The notes beneath the pieces are model-generated. The model was not told the origin of the DNA and ran no database searches. It saw nothing but the letters and a program-made list of their open reading frames with translations. From positions 1-5,657 of the forward strand of contig CAIJMB010000144.1 of NCBI GenBank assembly GCA_903821715.1: a DNA stretch of 5,657 nucleotides, read 5' to 3'. This document shows, piece after piece, positions 1 to 4,957 of this stretch (the stretch's first letter is position 1; each line of letters starts with the position of its first letter). The position numbers and the translations under genes were made by a program. This DNA comes from an uncultured Flavobacteriales bacterium. GTDB taxonomy: Bacteria > Bacteroidota > Bacteroidia > Flavobacteriales > Schleiferiaceae.

Positions 1-347
1 ACCTCAGCCGTTTGGAGCAACTGGCGCATGGCTTCTGGGTCGAGGAACGAGTCGATGGCATCGACCTGGCATTCGGGATTGATGTCCAAGATTCGGTCGC
101 GCATCAACCAGGCCTTTTTTTGCCCGTGGGTACTACTTAGAGCCTGAAGCTGGCGGTTGCGGTTGGTGGGGTCCACCACGTCACCGTCGACAATGGTGAG
201 GTGTCCCACGCCAGAGCGGGCGAGGAATTCGGCGGCGAAGCTTCCGACACCCCCCAAGCCGACCACGAGCACGTGGGCTTTTTGAAGTCGTTCAAGGGCG
301 TCGGAGCCCACCAAAAGTTCAGTACGTTCGAGCCAAGTTGGAAGCAT
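1..347 (-). CDS. tcdA: tRNA threonylcarbamoyladenosine dehydratase TcdA (ThiF/E1-like), 5' part only
   Basis: ATP-dependent enzyme of the ThiF/MoeB/E1 superfamily that dehydrates t6A37 to the cyclic form ct6A in ANN-decoding tRNAs; it acts in the cytoplasm. I translated 115 complete codons from the ATG at 345-347; the rest lies beyond the left edge. The nucleotide-binding loop VVGLGGVGSFAAE is at about residues 28-40. The E1 adenylation signature VDGDVVDPTNRNRQ (about 53-66) holds the acidic residues after strand two and the N-x-N-R-Q segment. INPECQV (89-95) is typical of TcdA rather than ThiF or MoeB. The opening MLPTWLERTELLVG matches the usual Bacteroidota start, so this ATG is preferred. 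The gene lies downstream of GAPDH on the same strand but is separated by 193 bp of repeat-containing spacer and has its own possible -7 box. MoeB or HesA is a less likely alternative; the discriminating C-terminal half is not in the window. Confidence 0.88.
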   Translation of the reverse strand, partial: MLPTWLERTELLVGSDALERLQKAHVLVVGLGGVGSFAAEFLARSGVGHLTIVDGDVVDPTNRNRQLQALSSTHGQKKAWLMRDRILDINPECQVDAIDSFLDPEAMRQLLQTAE

Positions 348-352
348 GGCGG

Positions 353-360
353 CAAAAGTA
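353..360 (-). promoter_or_regulatory. Candidate Bacteroidota -7 box for tcdA
   Basis: Read on the minus strand this is TACTTTTG, an exact match to the Bacteroidota -7 element TAnnTTTG. It ends only 5 nt before the tcdA ATG. No TTG lies at the expected 17-23 nt spacing, where the heptamer array begins instead, so the -33 half is missing or degenerate. If used, transcription would begin at or next to the start codon and the message would be leaderless. A chance match is possible. Confidence 0.45.
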
Positions 361-376
361 CGTGCGTATCACTTTT

Positions 377-432
377 GGTTTCTAGCTACTGGTTTCTGGT
401 TTTTAGTTCCTGGTTTTTGGTTTCTGGTTCCT
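377..432 (+). repeat. Tandem array of eight degenerate heptamers, consensus GGTTTCT
   Basis: Eight consecutive 7-bp units fill this interval without gaps: GGTTTCT, AGCTACT, GGTTTCT, GGTTTTT, AGTTCCT, GGTTTTT, GGTTTCT, GGTTCCT. Every unit ends in T, positions 1-2 are GG or AG, and third-base changes are mostly T/C. The strict 7-bp register separates this from plain T-rich low complexity. It occupies the spacer between GAPDH and tcdA, directly upstream of the tcdA -7 box. The function is unknown. Slipped-strand expansion, a dispersed intergenic repeat family or a protein-binding array are all possible. Confidence 0.8.
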
Positions 433-528
433 TGGCTCAGAGCCAATTTCCGCCAGATACCCAAAGACAATAACTCAGTGCGTCGTTGGACAGCATTCCG
501 TTGAACAAGAAACAAGAAACCAGTAGCT
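384..528. repeat. 14-bp perfect inverted repeat bracketing the GAPDH-tcdA spacer
   Basis: The left arm 384-397 (AGCTACTGGTTTCT) and the right arm 515-528 are perfect reverse complements, separated by 117 bp that contain most of the left heptamer array, the 15-bp palindrome and about 60 bp of unrelated sequence. The arrangement resembles the ends of a small non-coding element. No target-site duplication or transposase is visible. It could also form a long-range hairpin in a GAPDH read-through transcript. Confidence 0.6.
432..446. repeat. Perfect odd palindrome TTGGCTC-A-GAGCCAA
   Basis: Seven-base arms flank a single central base, abutting the end of the heptamer array. As RNA it would fold with a short GC-containing stem and a loop of at least three bases. 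No run of T follows on either strand, so it does not look like an intrinsic terminator. As DNA it could be a dimeric-protein site or the core of the surrounding repeat element. Confidence 0.6.
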
Positions 529-549
529 CCAGGCTAGCGACTAGTAGTA
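508..549 (-). repeat. Second heptamer array in the opposite orientation
   Basis: On the plus strand the units AGAAACA, AGAAACC and AGTAGCT (508-528) are reverse complements of the GGTTTCT-type units at 377-432. Looser units CCAGGCT, AGCGACT and AGTAGTA continue in the same 7-bp register to 549, running into the last codons of GAPDH. The segment 515-528 (AGAAACCAGTAGCT) is the exact inverted copy of 384-397. The two arrays could therefore pair across about 117 nt. The first three units are well supported; the last three are degenerate. Confidence 0.65.
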
Positions 550-1992
550 CGTCTTGCGACGCACCCCAGCAATGTGCTTGGCGAGTCGCATCACCTGGCG
601 GGTGTATCCGTACTCGTTGTCGTACCACACGTAGAGCACGGCGTTGCGTCCGTCGGCATGAAGCAGCGTGGCTTCACTGTCGACAATCGAACAGCACGAG
701 TCACCTACGATGTCGCTCGACACGAGCTCGGGGCTGGTCGAGTACTTGATTTGCTCCACGAGGGCACCACGGTAGGCGGCGGATTTCAGTGCGGAATTCA
801 ATGCATCGCGCTGCGTACTGCTACCCAGGCTGAGCTTCAAAATGGCAAGTGAGCCGTTCGGAACCGGAACGCGAATCGCATTGCTGGTGAACTTGGCTCC
901 GAGGCCCGGAATGGCTTTGTCGATGGCACTTCCGGCACCCGTCTCAGTGATCACCATGTTGAGGGCTGCGGCGCGGCCACGGCGGTACGGGGGGTGCATG
1001 TTGTCGACCACATTTTGGTCGTTGGTGTAGGCGTGGATCGTTTCGATGTGGCCTTGCTCGATTCCGAACTGGTCCTGCATCACTTTGAGCACGGGAACGA
1101 TCGCATTGGTGGTGCAGGATGCGGCTGAGAAGATCGTCTCGTCACCCCAGTCTTGGTCGTGGTTGACCCCGAATACGATGTTCGGAATTCCTTTTCCGGG
1201 CGCAGTCAAGAGCACCTTCGTGCAACCTTTGGATTGCTGATGGCGGGCGAGGGCTTCGCGGTCGCGAAAGGCTCCGGTGTTGTCAATGACGAGCACATTC
1301 GAGAATCCGTATGCGGTGTAGTCAATGTCTTCGGGCTTGGCCGCGTTGATCATCAGCACGGGACGACCGTTGACTATGAGTGCGTTTTTGGCGGAATCGG
1401 CTGAGACCGTCCCCGGGAATGGGCCATGGATCGAGTCGACGCGCAGGAGGGAAGCGCGCTTTTCAAGGTCTTCAGCGCCGCCGCCGCGCACGACGATTGC
1501 GCGCAAGCGCAATTGCTCGCCGCGGCCTTCTTGGGCGATGAGTTCGCGGGCCACGAGGCGTCCGATGCGACCAAATCCGTAAAGGACGACGTCGACGGGT
1601 TTCGGGGCTGGGTTGGATCCTGCCGTGAATCCGCTCAGTTTGTGCTGCAAAAAAGCCTTTCGCGTGAGAAATGATCCCGCTTCGCGGCACCATTCGGTCG
1701 CAAGGCGTCCAAGGTCGAGAGAGGAATTTTGGACTCCGAACTCGTAAATGGCTTGAGCCATGGCCAGGCTGTCGTCGACGGTGATTCGCTCTTCAGCCAT
1801 CACCACTGCGTGTTCGTGGATGTGCAGAACTTCTGAGGCGCGTTGGTCGAGAAGGGCCTGGCGAAAGAGTACGACTTTGACGTTGCGGTCATAGTATAAG
1901 TCGCTCGCAACTTTCACGAGGTCAGTAGCGGATTTTTCGAGCGCAATGCGCACTTGGACGGACGTCGGGTAGGCGTTCGCAGACGGATTCAT
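541..1992 (-). CDS. gap: Glyceraldehyde-3-phosphate dehydrogenase, long form with N-terminal extension
   Basis: Cytoplasmic enzyme that interconverts glyceraldehyde-3-phosphate and 1,3-bisphosphoglycerate in glycolysis and gluconeogenesis. It has 483 residues, about 150 more than the classical enzyme. Residues 1-130 form a charged, probably helical extension of no motif I recognise. The Rossmann motif YGFGRIGR is at 138-145, the catalytic cysteine C293 lies in ASCTTN (291-296), the catalytic histidine H320 lies in TIHAYTNDQ, and the C-terminal WYDNEYGY is at 456-463. All core catalytic residues are intact. After the second coenzyme-binding strand the sequence is VVRGGG (167-172) instead of the usual N-D, so the aspartate that favours NAD over NADP is absent; NADP or dual use is an inference. 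I chose the ATG at 1990-1992, which follows an in-frame TTG codon by one position. The gene has its own promoter and stands alone between the protease terminator and the repeat spacer. Confidence 0.95.
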   Translation of the reverse strand: MNPSANAYPTSVQVRIALEKSATDLVKVASDLYYDRNVKVVLFRQALLDQRASEVLHIHEHAVVMAEERITVDDSLAMAQAIYEFGVQNSSLDLGRLATEWCREAGSFLTRKAFLQHKLSGFTAGSNPAPKPVDVVLYGFGRIGRLVARELIAQEGRGEQLRLRAIVVRGGGAEDLEKRASLLRVDSIHGPFPGTVSADSAKNALIVNGRPVLMINAAKPEDIDYTAYGFSNVLVIDNTGAFRDREALARHQQSKGCTKVLLTAPGKGIPNIVFGVNHDQDWGDETIFSAASCTTNAIVPVLKVMQDQFGIEQGHIETIHAYTNDQNVVDNMHPPYRRGRAAALNMVITETGAGSAIDKAIPGLGAKFTSNAIRVPVPNGSLAILKLSLGSSTQRDALNSALKSAAYRGALVEQIKYSTSPELVSSDIVGDSCCSIVDSEATLLHADGRNAVLYVWYDNEYGYTRQVMRLAKHIAGVRRKTYY

Positions 1993-2023
1993 CAAGGTTT
2001 GGTTTTTGGGTTGGGTTGTGTGG

Positions 2024-2054
2024 CAAAGGTAGCCGCCGAAGTGGGCAGGCTCAA
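2024..2054 (-). promoter_or_regulatory. Promoter of the GAPDH gene, Bacteroidota type
   Basis: On the minus strand a TTG (2052-2054) is followed after exactly 20 bp by TACCTTTG (2024-2031). This fits the Bacteroidota primary-sigma consensus TTG-N(17-23)-TAnnTTTG. The -7 box ends 31 nt before the ATG, giving a predicted leader of roughly 25 nt. That leader is almost entirely A and C, has no purine-rich ribosome-binding sequence and should be unstructured, as expected for initiation in this phylum. It lies downstream of the protease terminator, so GAPDH is an independent unit. Confidence 0.75.
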
Positions 2055-2102
2055 GACGATTTCGCGCAATTTTTCTCAGCTAAGTGGCCGGAATTGAGTG
2101 AA

Positions 2103-2154
2103 TTAAAAAAGCCGGTTTTGCGTATTTTGGACACTTAGTCCACGCAAAACCGGC
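2103..2154 (-). terminator. Rho-independent terminator of the serine protease gene
   Basis: A perfect 13-bp inverted repeat, GCCGGTTTTGCGT (2111-2123) and its complement (2142-2154), is followed on the minus strand by TTTTTTAA (2110-2103). It begins 22 nt beyond the protease stop codon. The apical region contains a second 4-bp stem, GGAC/GTCC (2129-2132 and 2138-2141), with a 5-nt loop and a one-sided bulge between the stems. A small overlapping palindrome GGCCT-A-AGGCC (2152-2162) at the base could fold first and compete. The orientation of the U-tract assigns it to the minus strand. Confidence 0.9.
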
Positions 2155-2176
2155 CTAAGGCCTGGCTGAAGTAATG

Positions 2177-3622
2177 CTAAAGTGCGAAGGCAAACACCTC
2201 TGCGCGGCCGTTCGGGCGGTAGCCCTGCAGAAGCACTCCGTCGCCTGGTCCGAGTTCACCCAAAATCTGAGCAACATCGTCGGCGCTGGAAACCAGTCGG
2301 TTGTTTAATTTGACAAGAATAAATCCGGTCGGAACGCCAGCTTCTGCCAGTTTGCCACTTCCGGCGTCAGTAACCTTGACACCCGAACGCAACCCAAAGC
2401 GGGACTTATCAGAAGGGCTCAACGGTTCAAAGGATGCGCCGAGTGATTGCAGCGAGGCCACATCTTCCTTTTTCAGTACGTCGGTATTGCCTTGGCGGTT
2501 GCGAAGTGTCACATTGAAGACCTTCTCTTTGCCGTCGCGCAGTACGACTACCGTCATTTTGTCACCAGGACGACGGCTTCCGATAACCTCGAGGAGCTCG
2601 GACATCTTTTTCACGGCCTTGCCGCCCGCTTGAATGAGGATGTCGCCCTTTTTGATGCCGGCGTCGGAGGCGGCTCCGCCCTCAGTCACGTCAGAAATGT
2701 ACACGCCTTGGGTTTCGCTGATGCTCAGTTCCTTGGCGAGTTCACCTGAAATGTCGGCGATGTTCACTCCGAGGTAGGCGCGCTGTACCACGCCGTACTT
2801 TGTGAGGTCGTCGACCACCTTGCGTACGATGTTGGCCGGAACCGCAAAACTGTAGCCCTCGTAGCTGCCGGTGCGGGTGGAGATGGCAGTGTTGATTCCG
2901 ATGAGGTCGCCGCGGGTGTTGATCAAGGCTCCGCCCGAGTTACCCGGATTAACTACGGCGTCGGTTTGAATGAAGGCCTCGATGGCGGACTGGTTGTCGA
3001 TGATGTTGATGCTGCGGCCCTTGGCACTGATAATGCCGGCCGTAACCGTGGAGTTCAGGTTGAACGGATTGCCGACCGCGAGTACCCACTCGCCAAGGCG
3101 CACGTCGTCACTGTTGGCAAATGCGAGGGTAGGTAGGTTTTCGCCCTCAATCTTGAGCACCGCAAGGTCGGTGGTCGGGTCGACGCCCACGACTTTGGCG
3201 CTGTACTCTTTGTTGCTGTTGAGCACCACCTTAACTTCTTTGGCCTTGTCGATCACGTGGTTGTTGGTTACGATGTAGCCGTCGGGGCTGATAATGACTC
3301 CGGAACCCGAACCCTGAACGATCCTCGGCTGCATTTGGGGCGATTGGCCGAACCCAAAGAAGAAGTCCTGAAGCGGATTAAACGTGTAACCCTGTTCTAC
3401 GGCTGTTTTGACATGCACCACTGCGTGAACGGCTTGTTCGGCGGCTGCGCTGAAGTCCGTAGAGGTTACCAAGGCAGGATGGTCCGCGACGAGGCGACCG
3501 CTGGATTCCGACCAAGGGGCCGAAGAAAATTGGGGACCGCGCACGGCGTCGTACAGGGCTGATCCGCCCACGCCCGCTGCGAGCGCGAGTCCGGTAACGG
3601 CTGCAAAAGTTTTCGCATTCAT
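2177..3622 (-). CDS. degQ: Do/HtrA-family periplasmic serine endoprotease (DegP/DegQ type)
   Basis: Envelope quality-control protease and chaperone that degrades or holds misfolded exported proteins. The protein has 481 residues. An N-terminal lysine followed by a hydrophobic stretch (about 5-24) acts as signal peptide or membrane anchor. The trypsin-like domain (about 55-275) contains the triad H122 in TNNHVID, D152 in TTDLAVLKI and S229 in NPGNSGGAL. The substrate-binding loop GYSFAVPANIV is at 256-266. A first PDZ domain spans about 283-375, with carboxylate loop YLGV (283-286); a second, more divergent PDZ spans about 392-478. Length and two PDZ domains match DegP/DegQ; the choice between the names is arbitrary in this phylum. 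The start is the ATG at 3620-3622, because the signal segment follows at once; an in-frame GTG at 3679 would add 19 residues and bury it. The gene is divergent from dapF across 73 bp and ends in a terminator. I could not identify its promoter. Confidence 0.95.
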   Translation of the reverse strand: MNAKTFAAVTGLALAAGVGGSALYDAVRGPQFSSAPWSESSGRLVADHPALVTSTDFSAAAEQAVHAVVHVKTAVEQGYTFNPLQDFFFGFGQSPQMQPRIVQGSGSGVIISPDGYIVTNNHVIDKAKEVKVVLNSNKEYSAKVVGVDPTTDLAVLKIEGENLPTLAFANSDDVRLGEWVLAVGNPFNLNSTVTAGIISAKGRSINIIDNQSAIEAFIQTDAVVNPGNSGGALINTRGDLIGINTAISTRTGSYEGYSFAVPANIVRKVVDDLTKYGVVQRAYLGVNIADISGELAKELSISETQGVYISDVTEGGAASDAGIKKGDILIQAGGKAVKKMSELLEVIGSRRPGDKMTVVVLRDGKEKVFNVTLRNRQGNTDVLKKEDVASLQSLGASFEPLSPSDKSRFGLRSGVKVTDAGSGKLAEAGVPTGFILVKLNNRLVSSADDVAQILGELGPGDGVLLQGYRPNGRAEVFAFAL

Positions 3623-3662
3623 AAACGCACAATTTTTTGGGTTAAATGACGACGGTACGAAA

Positions 3663-3691
3663 TTCAAAAACTGTTCCACGGCCTACATTCG
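3663..3691 (+). promoter_or_regulatory. Weak candidate promoter for the dapF operon
   Basis: TACATTCG (3684-3691) matches the -7 element TAnnTTTG except for C in place of the third T. TTC (3663-3665) lies 18 bp upstream as an imperfect -33 TTG. The box ends only 4 nt before the dapF ATG, which would again give a leaderless or nearly leaderless transcript. Each half carries one mismatch, so this is tentative. No better match is present in the 73-bp intergenic region. Confidence 0.3.
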
Positions 3692-3695
3692 CAGT

Positions 3696-4469
3696 ATGTT
3701 CCGACGTTTTGTCAAGTACCATGGAAGCGGAAACGACTTTGTCGTCGTACGCGGCTCGTTTGAAGCGCATTGGCCTGCCATTTTGGTCGCTGAAATCTGC
3801 CACCGCCACTACGGGGTCGGTGCAGACGGGTTCATGGTCGTGGGACCTGCTGAAGGTGCGGATTTTCGCGTCGACTACTACAACGCCGACGGCGGTTTGG
3901 GTTCGCTGTGCGGAAACGGTTCACGCTGTGCGGTCGACTTTGCGCGGTCCCAGGGTCTGTTTACCGGGTCGGACTGCAGTTTTTTGGCGGCGGACGGCCT
4001 GCATACGGCCCATTGGCACGGAGACGGGCGGGTTTCGGTCCAGTTTAGAGATGCCCCCAAGCCCATTGCGCAGCACGGCGGATGGTTTGTGGACACCGGA
4101 TCACCCCACCATGTGGCGCTCGCCAACGAACTTGAGTCCATAGATGCAGTAGGCGAGGGGCGTGCCCTGCGCTACGGTGTGTACGCTTCGTCAGGCGGAG
4201 CCAACATCAACTGGCTTGCCGCCGAAGGTGACCGCTGCGCCCTGCGCACCTACGAGCGCGGTGTCGAGGACGAGACCTTGAGTTGCGGAACCGGCGCGGT
4301 AGCCGCTGCACTGGTGGCGCATACACAGTTGGGACTGCCCAGCCCCGTGGTGCTGGATGCCCGCGGTGGCCAACTCGAGGTTTCCTTTAGTTCAATACCC
4401 GAGGGCTTTACCAATATTGTACTCACGGGGCCTGTGGCCCGCGTATTTGACGGAGAATGGACGGCCTAA
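3696..4469 (+). CDS. dapF: Diaminopimelate epimerase
   Basis: Converts LL-diaminopimelate to meso-diaminopimelate, the precursor of lysine and the cross-linking residue of peptidoglycan; cytoplasmic and cofactor-independent. The protein has 257 residues, slightly shorter than the usual 265-280. The fold consists of two related halves, each giving one catalytic cysteine. C72 lies in LCGNGSRC (71-78) and C197 in GVEDETLSCGTG (189-200). Other family motifs are KYHGSGNDFVVV (7-18), the substrate-binding TGSPHHV (134-140) and GANINW (168-173). The start at 3696 places KYHGSGNDF at the expected distance from the N-terminus. No ribosome-binding sequence is seen. The stop overlaps the start of the next gene by 13 bp, indicating translational coupling with the acetyltransferase and mltG. 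The gene is divergent from the periplasmic protease. Confidence 0.96.
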   Translation: MFRRFVKYHGSGNDFVVVRGSFEAHWPAILVAEICHRHYGVGADGFMVVGPAEGADFRVDYYNADGGLGSLCGNGSRCAVDFARSQGLFTGSDCSFLAADGLHTAHWHGDGRVSVQFRDAPKPIAQHGGWFVDTGSPHHVALANELESIDAVGEGRALRYGVYASSGGANINWLAAEGDRCALRTYERGVEDETLSCGTGAVAAALVAHTQLGLPSPVVLDARGGQLEVSFSSIPEGFTNIVLTGPVARVFDGEWTA

Positions 4470-4957
4470 AACTTCGCGCCCTCGAACCTGAGGATCTTGA
4501 CCAGCTCGTGCGCTGGGAGGCCGACCACGTAGACGCGGGGCTTCGCGTGGCTCCCTACAGTCGGGCTGTGCTCAAGCGCTACCTCGACGAGTCCCATCGG
4601 GACTTCTGGGAGGCAGAGCAAGTTCGCTTCGTGCTCTCTACGTCTGACGGACGGGCCCTCGGACTTTTTGACGTGTTCAACGCGCAACCGGTGCATCAGC
4701 GCGCCGAGGTGGCTCTGCTTGTGGATCCCGCATTTCGACGAAAAGGGCTCGGACGCCAGGGCTTGAAGTTGGTCGAGGATTGGGCCTTTGCGCGCGTGGG
4801 GTTGCGGAGCCTTTATGCCGAAGTGTTTACCGACAACACTGCTGCTCTGAACGTTTTTGCGGCCAGTGGCTACGAGCATTCGGGAGTCCTCAAGGCCTGG
4901 TACCGGGTCGGACGCGAGTTTCGCGACGTACAACTTCTACAGCGCTTAAGGTCATGA
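4457..4957 (+). CDS. GNAT-family N-acetyltransferase, RimL/SpeG-like
   Basis: Transfers an acetyl group from acetyl-CoA to an amine; the substrate is unknown. The protein has 166 residues, a full single GNAT domain. The N-terminus LKLRALEPEDLDQLVRWE (4-21) is the first strand and helix typical of the RimJ/RimL subgroup. The acetyl-CoA pyrophosphate loop is RRKGLG (94-99), and DNTAALNVFAASGYEHSG (126-143) is the conserved motif-B region. The start overlaps dapF by 13 bp and the stop overlaps mltG in an ATGA. A GGAG at 4452-4455 is only 1 nt from the ATG, too close to act as a normal ribosome-binding site, so coupling to dapF translation is likely. A link to envelope or ribosomal-protein acetylation is suggested by neighbours and family, not by sequence. 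SpeG-like polyamine acetylation is another option. Confidence 0.85.
   Translation: MDGLKLRALEPEDLDQLVRWEADHVDAGLRVAPYSRAVLKRYLDESHRDFWEAEQVRFVLSTSDGRALGLFDVFNAQPVHQRAEVALLVDPAFRRKGLGRQGLKLVEDWAFARVGLRSLYAEVFTDNTAALNVFAASGYEHSGVLKAWYRVGREFRDVQLLQRLRS

Noticed and set aside
137..355. 72-codon minus-strand frame starting close to the tcdA start
   Set aside because: It is out of frame with tcdA over the same bases. The tcdA frame shows the GxGGVG loop and the E1 signature, and this one does not.
201..473. 90-codon plus-strand frame ending in a repetitive hydrophobic tail
   Set aside because: Its first half is antisense to tcdA and its second half is only translation of the heptamer array, which gives a repetitive W/F/L/V/S peptide. 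No start signal supports it.
377..549. CRISPR array
   Set aside because: The units are 7 bp and adjacent, without spacers, and invert halfway. No cas gene is nearby.
1993..1995. TTG as the GAPDH start codon
   Set aside because: It directly precedes an in-frame ATG and would add just one residue. The ATG at 1990-1992 is the simpler choice.
3623..3679. GTG at 3679 as the protease start
   Set aside because: The 19 extra residues would place a non-signal-like segment ahead of the hydrophobic export signal that starts right after the ATG at 3622, and would use up most of the divergent promoter region.
3646..4143. 165-codon open frame on the plus strand
   Set aside because: It overlaps dapF in another frame. 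The dapF frame carries both catalytic cysteine motifs at full length, while this one reads as low-information sequence.
4466..4933. 155-codon open frame on the minus strand
   Set aside because: It lies wholly antisense to the acetyltransferase, whose GNAT motifs and overlaps with dapF and mltG are clear. The antisense protein shows no recognisable motif and is best explained by the GC-rich codon use of the real gene.
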